Position numbers and translations under genes: made by a program. DNA of 64,000 bases, from positions 35,826,090-35,890,089 of the forward strand of contig ML660201.1 of NCBI GenBank assembly GCA_007570785.1, given 5' to 3'. The notes under the pieces were generated by a model. That model saw nothing but the letters and a program-made list of their open reading frames with translations. It did not search any database and was not told where the DNA came from. Within the stretch, counting starts at the first letter, position 1; every line of letters begins with the position of its first letter. Below, one piece after another: positions 1 to 11,292 of this stretch. Origin of the DNA: Antilocapra americana. Taxonomy: Eukaryota; Chordata; Mammalia; Artiodactyla; Antilocapridae.

Positions 1-173
1 TAGCTCACCACATTAATCCAGGAGAACATTCTAGAGTGTCAGATGTTGGGGGAAATGACAAAAAGGCCAATTTTAAGCAAAGTAGGAAAAATATGAACAT
101 GAAGAAAAAGAGGTCACATGTTTTATCGGAGAGAAGAGGTTTTGAGGAATTTCCCTGCATTACAAAGTAGAGG

Positions 174-362
174 GCTTCCCTTGTGCCTCAGCTGGTAAAG
201 AAATTGCCCTTAATGCGGGAGACCTGGGTTTGATCCCTGGGTTGGGAAGATCCCCTGGAGAAGGAAAAGGCTACCCCCTCTAGTATTCTGGCCTGGAGAA
301 TTCCATGGATTGTATAGTCCATGGGGTCGCAAAGAGTCAGACACGACTGAGCAACTTTCACA
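174..362 (+). repeat. Bov-tA SINE
   Basis: Shows the tRNA-Glu-like head (gcttcccttgtgcctcagc, then a degenerate B-box gggtttgatccc) followed by the BovA body ending at agagtcagacacgactgag. Nearly full length. Confidence 0.93.
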
Positions 363-732
363 AAGGGGAAGATGTCCACAGACATCCTCAGACGTTTGTT
401 AATTTCAGGTTGAGTGTCCTATATATCCCTAGAATTCACGCATGGTATCATCCCAAACTTCTGACACCAATCTGCTCACATGCGGGAAAATATACTGATG
501 TTTGTCAAGTCCTATAAGGGAAGTGACAAAGTTGTGTGTACTGGAGCGATCAAATTTGGCACTGAAGAGGCTTGTGAGTCTGCAAGTCAGTCTTTCTGTG
601 AAGCGTGGCTGCAAAGAATTAACTCTGCAATTCAGTGGCAAAAACACAATATAAAACATTAAGTAACAAACACAATATATTCTGGGTGCTGAATAGAAAA
701 TCTCAGTATGCATCAGCTAATTTAATTCTCAC

Positions 733-838
733 AACCCACTCCAGTATTCTTGCCTGAGAACATCATGGACAGAAGAGCCTGGCAGGCTACAATCCATGAA
801 GTCACAAAGAGTCGGACATGGCCTAGCGACTTAACAAT
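733..838 (+). repeat. Bov-tA/BovA 3' half
   Basis: Only the BovA body is present (cactccagtattcttgcc through agagtcggacatgg); the tRNA-like head is missing, so it is 5'-truncated. Confidence 0.85.
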
Positions 839-2404
839 GCTCTGTAGAGAGTTCATCCTAACTTTGAGTTGAACACTATAAAGGCCTAGGATGAAGCACT
901 CAAAAAATTACCCAAGGGGTGGGCCCAGCTTTCTCTGAGATCATCGAGTGAGCTCTGAATTCCTGTACTTGACTGTCCTGTGTTCCACCTTAAATATCTA
1001 CTTACAAGAAGCATGTGTAAGTTGGAATAAACTCTCTGAAGACAGATTAACTTATCTGCGATGTCTCAGAGCTTCCATGGGAAACAAAATTATATGCCTT
1101 AATCATCACCCACAGCACACTACCCATAGGTACTCAACGCTAGATAAATACATTTCTTCAAGTGTGCCGCTGTGTGTGGCATCTTACAAGACATGAAAAC
1201 TGGTATTTGGGGGAAAATTGTCTCCAATTTGTGCAATGTGGAATCTACTTTGGTGCATGAAATATAAACATGCTTAGAAAATGAAAATGCTTTCTTCTTA
1301 TGTTCATTAAGAGGAGTCTTTCAAAATTTAGAGGCAATGCTCATGTTGTTTTCTACACAGATGCACCAAAGCAGCTATAAAAGCAACTTTTTAAATATTG
1401 AAGACTTGGAGCTGGCTGTCAGTTGGAAAAGTAACTACCTATAAAAAATACTTAACACTGAAAACCATCAGAAACCAACAATTTCTTATTAAATCTATTT
1501 AATGTCAATGGTGTCTCACTGAGTGCAGTAACTTTTTAAAATATTTAACACATAGAGTCACTTGGAGGCTGGGAAGATATTTTTTATTAAACATACTTAA
1601 TGATTAGCCCTGTTCTAATGCTGGGTAAAAAAAGGCAAATGCTCTAACTATTACGGAGCAAAAGAGCCAAGTGTTTCCAGCTGCGCTGGCAGCAGACAGA
1701 GATGGTAATAAAGCACATTTAAAAGCTCAACAGCTGTAGGAGTCCCTGCATAGTGGAGCGCCCCAAATATATTGAGATCAACATACAGCCACATTTGTTT
1801 AGCCATTGTCTATGAAATTAATTCCTCAGGATAGCAAATAACAGTTCTGTACACAGACTCTCTTCATACCTACTAAAAATGGATCTGAAGTTCAAATTTG
1901 TGTACAAGGCCACAATTTGCCTGAAGTGAAGGAAAATGTGGGACAAACACTGTAGTATTTGGAAAACACCCTGTGTTCTCACGCTACTATTACTCATCTT
2001 GTTTCCACAGCTTTAGTAGAGGATTTTTCCCCTATTGCATGAAAACAGTTTCTTACAGGTATGGTAAGAAACTTTCCAGAAGTTTCTTTTTATCAGATAT
2101 ATATATATATATATATTTTTTTTTTAACTTAAGTAGTACATTTAAGCACTTCTCTTTTTCCATCACTCTCTCTCTGCCACATTTATTTCTGTAACAATTA
2201 TGGTGACCAAGAAATAAAGCATAATTATTCATTGCATAAATTATAATACACTTAATAAATTGCTATGCAAAGACACACCAAATGCTACAAACTACAAAAA
2301 AAATGCTAGCATGATTTTTGAACTTTGAAGGTAGGCTTGTATCACCCACCCAGGGTATGTATGAGGAGACTTTAGGAGAGAACAGACCAAATACCTCTTT
2401 CCTA
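839..2404. other. Intron without recognised gene or repeat
   Basis: AT-rich sequence with no recognised transposon apart from an (AT)n run. The part at about 1640-1900 is less AT-rich, carries two CAGCTG E-boxes and a few CpGs, and looks like conserved noncoding sequence by texture only. Confidence 0.5.
2096..2125. repeat. (AT)n microsatellite followed by poly-T
   Basis: About 11 AT units directly followed by about ten T residues. Confidence 0.9.
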
Positions 2405-2560
2405 GTAAAAATGAGACCCTTTAGATCATTTCATTTAATGTTCAAAACAAACCCATGAAGCAAACCATTTTATCCCCATTTATTAATAGCAGGTCAGGAA
2501 ATAGGCTAAGAAAGGTTAAATAATATGTCTAAATAAGCTGGAGCATGAATGAATTTTTAT
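2405..2560 (-). repeat. MIR-like SINE fragment
   Basis: Reads like the reverse complement of the MIR core: catttaatgttcaaaaca, a ttttatccccatttatta segment and a degenerate gaggttaagta region. Diverged. Confidence 0.5.
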
Positions 2561-2600
2561 CTATTTGACTTAATGCTCTTTCTTTACCCTTTCAACATAT

Positions 2601-2990
2601 TGAGGCTCAGTGTTGTGGACTTATCGTCTGTCTCCCCAAGATTCACAAGGTGATGCCCTAAGTCCTAATATGACGGCATTTGGAGACTGCCTTTGGGAGG
2701 TAATCAGTGTTAAATGCTGACATGATGGTGGGGCTCTCATAGTAAGATTAGTGCCCTTGTAACATAACACCAGACAGCTTGTTCTCTCTCTCCCCAAGTG
2801 CATAAAGAAGAGGCCCTGTGAGCACTGATTGAAATGGACTCTGCCTAGAAACCAAGAGAAGAGGTCACAGAATAAACCTTACTTTGCCCTTGGACGTCCC
2901 GGCCTCCTGAACTGTGAAAAATAAATGTCTGTTGTCTATGCAACCCAGTCTCTGATATTTGTTTATGACAGCCCAAACTGACTAAGACAC
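2601..2990 (+). repeat. Solo LTR of ERVL-MaLR type (MLT1/MST-like)
   Basis: Contains diagnostic segments in order: tttgggaggtaatcag, gattagtgcccttgtaacat, a ctctctctcc run, cctcctgaactgtgaaaaat with an AATAAA signal, and the terminal gcccaaactgactaagaca. No internal retroviral sequence accompanies it, so it is an old solo LTR. The subfamily is not certain. Confidence 0.7.
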
Positions 2991-3104
2991 TCAGCCACAA
3001 CTGTTCCATGTGGAACAGTTTCCAGATAGATGAGAAGGTGGACTGGAGATGAAGAGTTTAATTTTGGCACATGAGAACAGGTCTGTGTAAATGGAGCATC
3101 CAGA

Positions 3105-3310
3105 CCACAGGTCTCTCAACTAGGGAGTGGTTTTGCCCTTATGGCAAAGCTGGGGGACACTTAATTGTCAAAATTTCCAAGAGGTGCTTCTGGTACCTAC
3201 TGAATTAAGGCCAGGGATATCACCTAACATCCTTCAGATCACAGGATGGCCCCTCACAGCAGAGAATCACCATGCCCAAAGTCAGTGCTGTTGCATTGAG
3301 AGCCCTTGCT
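3105..3310 (+). repeat. Ancient DNA-transposon fragment
   Basis: Matches a common mammalian non-autonomous element with the order: ctctcaactaggga, gggggacactt, aaggccagggatatcacctaa, gatggcccctcacag. I did not assign the family name. A second copy in the opposite orientation lies at 37928-38065. Confidence 0.55.
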
Positions 3311-3364
3311 CCCAAGCACTACCTGACACGTAACAGACCCTAGACAAATACTTCTGAATGAGGA

Positions 3365-3425
3365 TCTGGGTAAATTCAACAAGTACATATTGAGTTCTGC
3401 CAGGCATTGCCAGTAGCTACCAAAA
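3365..3425 (-). repeat. L2 3'-end fragment
   Basis: Short segment resembling the reverse complement of the L2 terminus (aaattcaacaagtacatatt, gccaggcattgcc). Weak. Confidence 0.4.
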
Positions 3426-3563
3426 AACAACAACAAAAAAACTATGCATGTACTGGTCTTTCTCCATGTACATTCGTAATCAGCAAAAGGAATTAAGATT
3501 TCCCAGAAATACTATGAGAAAATTACAGTGGGCAAAGGTGACCAACTTTACAAAGGGTTATAT

Positions 3564-3698
3564 GGGAATTCCTTGGTTGCCCAGTGGTTAGGATTCAGTG
3601 CTTTCACTGCCCCAGGCTTCAAGTTCATTCCCTGGCTGGGGAAATAAGATTCTGTAAGCTGCATGGCACAGCCTTTCCCGTGCCCAGCCAAAAAAGAG
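3564..3698 (+). repeat. CHR-2-type artiodactyl SINE
   Basis: Starts gggaattccttggttgccca, has ggttaggattcagtgctttc and ends with the cacagcctttcccgtgccca / ccaaaaaag tail typical of CHR-2. Confidence 0.82.
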
Positions 3699-4458
3699 CT
3701 CTAAACTCATCAGATTTTTAGAGGAAGGAGAGGGACATCTATGTAAAGACGACACACCAGCAAGGAGAAGTAAATAAAAGGTAAGAAAAGAGGAGGGCTT
3801 GAGAAGTTAAATCAGCCAATCAAGAAGCAGAACATGAAGCGACCAATTCCGTGAACACTATTGTCTAACATCATGTCAATAAAAAGGATTTAACTGGATA
3901 TAACTGAATGTATTCTTGTCTGACCTATGGTGACAGTCTGTCCGAGTTTCCACACCAACCCCATCTTTAACCTGAGGATTAAAAAAAGCATTCCTCTGTA
4001 GATTTGCTTCTGAACAATTTATGTGAATAGAATCTCAAAATACATGGTACTTTGCAATTGACTTTTTTTCTCTTAGTATCTGGTTCATCGATGTTAGGGC
4101 ATGTGTCCATACGTCATACCTATTTTTGCCTGAACTGGTTACACAACTCTTTGAATATACTAAATATCATTGAGTTTATGCACTCTAAATTTGTGAACTG
4201 TATGGTATGTGAATTATATTTCAATAAAGCTGTGACCAAAATAAAATAAAAACTGTAAAAAAAAAAAAGTGAAAAAAATTAAAGCACTGCTTTAATGAGA
4301 TTACTGAGCGATTAGATAATGCATCCAAAGATTATTATCATTAGATAAGGATAGTAACTGGCTTGGGTACATCAGGGAACACTGTGTGTGTGGTACTAAG
4401 GGTGCTGGGGAGTAGTAGCAACTGAGCCTAAGTTATCTCAGTGCAGAGCTGTGCCCAA

Positions 4459-4672
4459 GCATGCTCAGTCTCTCAGTGATTTCTGACTCTCTGCGATCCC
4501 ATGGACTGTGGCCTGCTAGGCTCCCCTGTCCACGGACTTTTCCAGGCAAGAATACTGGAGTGGGGTGCCATTTCCTCCTCCAGGGGATCTTCCCAAGCCA
4601 GAGATCTTGCATCTCCTGAGTCTCCTGCATTGGCAGGCGGATTCTTTACCATGAGCGCCAGCTGGGAAGCCC
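4459..4672 (-). repeat. Bov-tA SINE
   Basis: Reverse-complement orientation: gcatgctcagtctctcagt, ccatggactgtggcctgcta, caggcaagaatactggagtg, and the head end at cattggcaggcggattc / gctgggaagcc. Nearly full length. Confidence 0.93.
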
Positions 4673-5282
4673 TTTCACTGCCCAGCCAAGAGGAAAGGAG
4701 ATGCCCTGGAGGCTCAAGGATTTGCTCATGGCCATTTAATCAGAGGATGGTACAAATTACCCTGCATTTGTCTCTCGGCTTGTTCCGGAACACAAGGCTT
4801 TTCTTGCTGTTTATTTACACTGTTTCGTTTTTTTGGACCAAAATCTCAGTAAAACTGCTCTGGGGACATTTTTATCTTTTTCCTTCCCAATAAGCTGCAT
4901 GTATAAGCGAACCATTAGAACTGAATCAGGTCAGTGAATCACAGTGAACACCAATAAAAGTGAGGCAAAAGCATGCCTGAAGCCAACACCTCTTCCCATC
5001 TGTTTAACTCTTGAATGGATTTCCTGACAATCTGTGAAATGTCACACACCAAGGTCACATTCTGAATTCTCAGGACTTCATCCCATTCCTGTCAGTGGGG
5101 TGGGGGGCAGAGGGTGGGCCACTGTCCCCAAATAATGCCAGAGCTTGGACAGAAGGAGAGAGAACTCAAGCTGAAACGGAAAAAAGGGAAAGCATTTTCA
5201 GGTTCCAGTGACCCAGGATTTATTACTTTCCAATGTAGATTTTTTTTTTTGGCCCACGTAATCTGGAATTCCTTGTGAGAGT
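4673..5282. other. Intron without recognised gene or repeat
   Basis: Unique-looking sequence with a G-rich patch at about 5096-5120 and a T10-type run near 5240. An open frame continuing out of the SINE to 4893 is not supported as a gene. Confidence 0.5.
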
Positions 5283-5590
5283 TCTGAGATACTTTAGATC
5301 AGATTCACTTCCCTCAGGGCCTCTGCCTAAATGTCAATTTCTCAATGAGGCCTCTTAAGTTGTAACCCCCAAGCAGGAACTTGCATTACTTACTCTATTG
5401 TCTCCCCAAGTTTAATACTTAACACCTCCTAACATATGATAATTTGTGGGGGTTTTTTTTGTCTGTCTACCCTTTGCTAGAATGTAGGACAAAAGAATTT
5501 CTGTCTATTTACTGACATATCCCAAGTGTATATAATGGTGTCTGACACACAGAAAGCACTTATATGTTAAATATATAACTGAACTAACTT
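5283..5590 (+). repeat. L2 LINE 3'-end fragment
   Basis: Resembles the L2 terminus: tagaatgtaggacaaaagaa, then tgtctgacacacagaaagca. Strongly diverged. Confidence 0.5.
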
Positions 5591-7214
5591 ATTGACCAGA
5601 CACATATTAATATGTCTTTTGTCCCCTGAACATTACTGACCAGAGAGTTTCAATATTCGCTTACAAATCCCTGGCCATAGGCATTGGTTTCTGCACAAAT
5701 ATCCCAGTCAATAATGTGTTAACATGGCATCAATTCTTCACTCATAAAATCAATAGTTAAAAATTATTAACAGCGCTCCCACCAATTTGTCAGACATGCA
5801 CCAGAACTGTGTGAGGCTTAAGAATACTCCTGACTCTCAGTAAGGAATGCATCTAAAACAAGGAATCTTGCATTGAATGCGCTCCCCAGCTTTCCACCTG
5901 GAAGCTGCCACTCCTCCACTAGAGAATGACAAATGTCACTGTCATCATCAGAAATTTTCTGTGGTTTTCAATGTGCTGGCTTCCATGCTAAAAGCCAAGG
6001 CATTAATAAAGCAATTGAAGGAGCAGGATTATAAGTCTATGAATGTCGGTGTGAGGTTTCACATATGTCACTTTGCAATAATAAAAGACTTCACAAAGAA
6101 GTCACTGGGCAAAGCAGGACAATTTGGATTATTTTTTTTTAAATAGAGAACAGTGAAGACAGGACCAAAAGTAAATAGATGAGAAAAATGAAGGCAAATT
6201 CAATTATTCAGTTCCCCTCCTGACACTTTAATGTGTTATTGTTACAATTACTCTGCAATGTCTTGGAAGAATCTTTACACCATCTCACCCCACCCCACCC
6301 TGGCCATTTCTCTGGGCATGAAAGCCGAACTGTCTTGATTGGCTTTTATGGTTGGAGAAGTTACCTTCTTGTTTTCAGGTGCTGGGAAGATTGTGAAGTA
6401 TCAGTCTTGCCTGATGACCAGGAATTCATATCACTTTGTTCTAACTTAAACTTGTACTTAAAGAGAAAACAGCCCCCAACTGCAGAGTCTGAAAACTGTC
6501 GTTTTCAAGACGCAAGCAAAGCCTTGATGTTAAGCTTTCAACTTTAAATCTACCCCCGGGTCGTCCTGTTATCATGCAGCAGCACTGACATACTCAGAAG
6601 CCAGGGGTCAGCACACGGTGGAGGGCGCGATGCCAGTCCCCCATACTGCCTGTGAACGCTTAATATTCTCATCCGTCAGCTGAATCAATACGGTACTGTC
6701 CCGCTCCCCAATAGTGAGCCACGTACGAGGACAACCAGGCGGACTAAGTTAATTTAAAAGTAATAGAGTGAGATTGCTCCCATTACATTTATCGAGCCGG
6801 CATCTCCAGTGACTGGCCAAGTTCGCCGCAGACAATCATCTGGAAAACCCAGCAAAGCTACGGCGTTGATTTTATTTATTTTAAAATCATTCATAGTTTA
6901 CTTCTGTTGGGATGGATATTTTTAAACTTTCTTTCAGGGGTTGGGGGCGCTGACTGCTGCAATTTCTTTGTCTCAATCACCTGACTGGATTAGTCACCAT
7001 CACAACAGAGCGATCTAATGGACAGTCAACTGTAAAGGACATTGACTGCTAAGTAAATATAACTTTGAAGAGCTCGAAACACCAGAAGAGAGAGGGGCCT
7101 AAAAGACATCCTACTGAGTGACTCAGCACACGGCTGAGAGTAGCTGCCTCTAAAAAACAAACTCCACCATCAGATCTCATCCAGGAAGCCATGCCAAGGT
7201 CTGAAATGCCACTC
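5591..7214. other. Repeat-free intronic block, candidate conserved noncoding sequence
   Basis: About 1.6 kb with no transposon I recognise, unusual for this window. The 5630-6130 part is AT-rich with homeobox-like TTATAA/TTAATAA words. The 6590-6850 part has a clear local excess of CpG (for example cacgtacgagg, cgagccgg, ttcgccgc). No splice-supported coding frame is visible. Function is inferred, not shown. Confidence 0.45.
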
Positions 7215-7375
7215 GGTTCATTTACTAGCTGGGAGAGGTATCCTCTTTGTATCTCAGCTTCCCCATATAGCATGCAGGAACAGAGTACCAGTACTGAAGG
7301 GTTCCTGTAAGAATTCAGATAATCCCTATGCTCAGCAAGCAATGAGCACCCAATAAACATCGACTCATAATATCA
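7215..7375 (+). repeat. MIR SINE fragment
   Basis: MIR core order: ttactagctgggagaggtat, gtatctcagcttccccatat, then caagcaatgagcacccaata. Diverged. Confidence 0.5.
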
Positions 7376-7534
7376 CCTTCTCTATGAAAATCATTCGTTA
7401 ACAAGAAGGGTCACGAAAACCTCAAGAGAAGTCAGGGTTGGCTGTTTCCAAGGTCTCTCCCTTTTTCCCGCCCTCCCTAACGTGCCATCACTCACAAAAG
7501 CTCAGGGGACAATGAGAATAAATACCAGGGACCT

Positions 7535-7670
7535 GGATCTCCCTGGTGGTCCAGTGGTTAAGGCTCTGTGCTACCAATGTACAGCAAGCAGGTTCAATCC
7601 CTTATTGGGGAACTTAGGTTCCACATGCCATATGGCATGATTAAAAATAATAATAAAAAATAATAAATAA
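7535..7670 (+). repeat. CHR-2-type SINE with 9-bp target-site duplication
   Basis: The body reads ctccctggtggtccagtggt through ggggaacttaggttccacat with an A/T-rich tail. Flanked by identical cagggacct at 7526-7534 and 7671-7679. Confidence 0.85.
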
Positions 7671-7679
7671 CAGGGACCT

Positions 7680-8639
7680 TAGAACTCAGGAAAGAAGAGA
7701 GAGAAAAGGCTTCCACCAAGAGTGACAAGGTGAACAGAGACTTTTACAGCGGGAGGCAGGAGAGAAGGTCCAAAGGTCCTGAGGCAGAAAGAAGCAAACT
7801 CCTTGGAAGGAAACAGGCCATTGAAACTGGAGCGGAAATAATAAGAGAAAAAGTATTTCCAAATGCAGCTGGGCTTGGAGACAGGAACGGGGGTCACATA
7901 CACATAATACTATTTTTATAGGCTATCTGCACCAGCATGTCATGGGCAAATTGAACATCCAATGTGAGATTAAAACAAGATGAACTCATCGTGTCTCTAT
8001 CTTAGAACTAGGTCGGTCATTCAACCATTTCAATATTATCTTGCAGGAGCGAATTTATAGATAAGCCTGTGCAAATTCTGCCATCTGACTCCCCTTAGCA
8101 TTAATAGTTCTGCCTGACAAAACCATCTGCACCGGCCTAATGCTCCACTCTTTAAGTCTCTTACACATGAAGAGGCGTCATGATTTTTCACTGATCTGAA
8201 ATTAAGATTTCCAGCCATAAAAAATATATTTAGATCCAAGGCTACATGTCACTTCTGAAATCTTGTCATTTAAATCACGTTAGGCGTTGAATGAGATATA
8301 GGTGAAATTTAACTTTCGCTGCATTTTAGTCTCTATCATGGCAAATTTATAACCCAGGAGTAAATCTTGCTGTCAAGGAAAATGTCTTCACTAAATCAGA
8401 TTTGTTGCTTCCCTCCTTCCTTCAACACTTTTGTGAAATTGGAACACTCTCCAATAAAATCCCGTTGCTTCATTCCTTCCTTGTCCACAAAGGGTCTATC
8501 GGTGGTGCCACTGTAGCCACTGGGACCTTTAGACTTTCCTGGAATTGTGTATTCACTATTTAGGTTGGTTTAGCAAGTGGTACACTGAATATTTCTGTTT
8601 AAATCCATACTGATTAAATCTAAAGCAACTGTTAGGGGG
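7680..8639. other. Intron without recognised gene or repeat
   Basis: Contains a repeat-free stretch (about 8030-8480) with an AT-rich, word-rich texture similar to conserved noncoding DNA. Small open frames on both strands are unsupported. Confidence 0.4.
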
Positions 8640-8689
8640 TGAGGTGGGGGTCACCACTAAGTTCTCCTGTAATTGAATTCTATCCCGGT

Positions 8690-9680
8690 TCTTATTCCCA
8701 CCTGACACCATGGACTGCTCCTGTATTTCTCAGAACAAATGTGTCTGTCCCTAGCTGTCTGTGTATGCTCAGGTTTTCTGTTGACTTCTTGGGCCAAGAC
8801 ATCTCTGTCTCCTCTGAATGTACCTCTTCCCTTAGGCGTCTCCTAAAGGCTGGTGGCTTGGGAAGACTGGATCTCTTTCAACCTAACGCGTCTTTGTCAC
8901 GCTCATCAGCACCAAGCCATTCACTTCCACATGTGTGCAAATGCCTCTCAAATCTTTATTTCTGGTTCAGACTTGTATCCTGAGTGGCAGATCCATCTAA
9001 CCAACAGGTTTCTTAGGCACCCAGTTGAATACACCTTGTACCTATACACCAGAACACTTCCCGCCCCTGCCATAGGCCCCACGGTTTCAAGAGAGCACTG
9101 TTTTGGACTCACATGTGCAAACCCTAAACACTGACATCATCTATTTTCTCTTCACATCCAACATCAAGACTTGTCAATCTCATTTCCCAAATAGTGCTAA
9201 AATCAACCCACTTCCTTCCAGGCCTCTGCGTCCAGGCAGATCCACCATCATGGACCGTGACCACTCAGGAGCCTCCCCAGGGGACCTGACTTTGCAATGC
9301 ACCATTCACACCACAGCCCTAGTCACTCTCTAAGATGTAACTCTGATCACATCACTCTCCTTCTTCAGAACACTTTAAAGGATTTTCATTTTCCTTAGGA
9401 TATAATCCAAATTCATTAATGTCAAATCCCTCTGTCGACATCTTGAGGCTTCTTTCTTAACACGTTGTCACTCTGTCCACTCAAACAGCCGTCCTGGACT
9501 TTTCCCCTCATGTATGTCATTCTCTCCCTAAACTCCCAGCCATCACTTGTTCTTCCCTTTGCCTACAACATCCCTTTCCCTAGGTTCCCCTCACCCATTC
9601 TTCTACATTCTTCAGGTTTCAGGAAATATGTAAATCCTCTCAGGAAAGAGTCTCTGAGCTTCTAGGCTAGATGATGACTC
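8690..9680 (+). repeat. L2 LINE fragment
   Basis: The second half matches the L2 3' region: gatcacatcactctccttct, aggatataatccaaattcat, then the pyrimidine-rich cttgttcttccctttgccta section. The 5' half (8690-9290) is more diverged but keeps the same order. Overlapping open frames here are L2 shadows. Confidence 0.55.
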
Positions 9681-9753
9681 ATCTCATTTTCTTATACTAT
9701 AGGTCACCTGTTGTTTTGTAACTACAATTATTAATGAGTACTACATCTGCCAA

Positions 9754-9872
9754 GGCTTCCCTGATAGTTCAGTTGGTAAAGAATCCGCCTGCAATACAGG
9801 AGAGCCCAGTTCGATTTCAGGGTAGGGAAGATCCGCTGGAGAAGGGATAGGCTACCCATTCCAGTTTTCTTG
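9754..9872 (+). repeat. Bov-tA SINE head, unit 1 of a three-unit cluster
   Basis: tRNA-Glu-like head from ggcttccctgatagttcagt to ccattccagttttcttgggg; the BovA 3' half is missing and the next unit starts immediately. Confidence 0.88.
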
Positions 9873-10064
9873 GGGCTCAGTTGTGGCTCAGCTGGTAAAG
9901 AATCCACCCTCCGTACAGGAGACCTGGGTTTTATCCCTGGGTTGAGAAGCTCCCCTGGAGAAGGGAAAGGCTACCCACTCCAGTATTATGGCCTGGAGAA
10001 ATCCAAGAATAGTATAGTCCATGGGGGTTGCAAAGAGCTGGACATGAAATGAGCAGCTTTCACT
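9873..10064 (+). repeat. Bov-tA SINE, unit 2 of cluster
   Basis: Full unit: ttgtggctcagctggtaaag through gcaaagagctggacatgaaa. Confidence 0.9.
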
Positions 10065-10080
10065 CATTCCACTTCTGCCG

Positions 10081-10294
10081 GGGCGTCTCTGGTGGTTCAG
10101 TGGTAAAGAACTGGCTGCCAATGCAGGAGACATAGATTCATTCAGTCACTGGGTTGGAAGATCCCCTGGAAAAGGAAATGGGAATCCACTCCAGTATTCT
10201 TGCCTGGGAAATCCCATGGAGAGAGGAACATGGCAGACTACAGTCCATGGAGGTCACAAAAGATTTGGACATTACCGAGCAACTCAACAACAAC
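10081..10294 (+). repeat. Bov-tA SINE, unit 3 of cluster
   Basis: Starts gggcgtctctggtggttcag and ends in a degenerate agatttggacattaccgagc plus a short caacaacaac tail. Confidence 0.9.
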
Positions 10295-11111
10295 TAGTTC
10301 TGCCTTGTTCATCCAGAACAGACTGGTGTTTAGTCAATGCTCCGTGCCCCTTTGCTGACTATTCCAAAGGCAGCGGGATTCAATCTAAATTACTGTCCCA
10401 TTACAGAGGTCAAGTAGCCTTCATCTGAAAAGAAGTCAATGACAGTTCCTTGTCTTGTTCATATTTTTGCACAATTACTTCCACTATAGACATTCACATC
10501 ATCTCCTTGGATTTGTCTGCAATGCAACATTCTTTATTTCTATTAATGTTTGCTATACATTAACTGTTCAGGATGGTGTCTTGTATCCCAAACTGGATTT
10601 TATGATGTTTGACTCCCCACCACCACTCAAAGACCTATGCCTACTCAAGACTCATTTGAAAGTCAACTGATTGATCAATGATGGCATTTCCAGTAAAAAC
10701 CCAATTCCTTCTACTCGTCATTATGAAACATGCTCAAGCTGACTAATCCCCATTTAACCACAATTCCACAATAAATCCCTAGGCTGAAAGTTCTGATTTA
10801 TAGAAATGTACCATCTATTGAAAAATGTTAATTAGTTTTATGTATATTTTGTCCTCTTACCTACCCCTAACATTTCCCTAAAGAAATATTTCAATTCAAC
10901 TGTTCTTACAGTTAATTAATCGATGAGAATTTGACACTGAGGGTGAAATTAAGTTCTCATACAAATACCAGTAACAACAAAAACATTTTTTAATAAGCTA
11001 GGCTTTTGTTGAGGGGGTAATATGTCTAAATGGACTTTAATAAAATAAATGAAGAAAGTTACTTAAGTTTAAAAATAGAGGGAAAATTCTTCCATCACTT
11101 TATTTTATTCT
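10295..11111. other. Intron without recognised gene or repeat
   Basis: AT-rich. A repeat-free 10.8-11.05 kb section has several TTAATTA-like words. Nothing codable recognised. Confidence 0.45.
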
Positions 11112-11292
11112 TATTTTTTTTATGTGGGCCATTCTTAAAGTCTTTAATGAATTTGTTGCAATATTGCTTTTGTTTTATGTTTTGATTTTTGGCTATGAGG
11201 TATGTGGGTTCTTACCTTCCCCAGCAGGAACTGCACCCTCTTGCCCTGCTTTGGAAGGCAAAGTCTTAACCACTGGACTGGCAGGATGTCCC
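11112..11292 (-). repeat. CHR-type SINE
   Basis: Reverse orientation: poly-T, tgtgggccattcttaaagtc, gctatgaggtatgtgggttc, then aaccactggactggcagga. Confidence 0.8.

Noticed and set aside
2601..2990. Possible endogenous retrovirus
   Set aside because: Only an old LTR is visible; there is no gag, pol or env-like sequence beside it.
4501..4893. 130-codon plus-strand frame
   Set aside because: Its first half is antisense Bov-tA and the rest is unsupported intron.
9754..10294. tRNA genes suggested by A-box and B-box sequence
   Set aside because: These are tRNA-derived heads of Bov-tA SINEs and do not form intact tRNAs.
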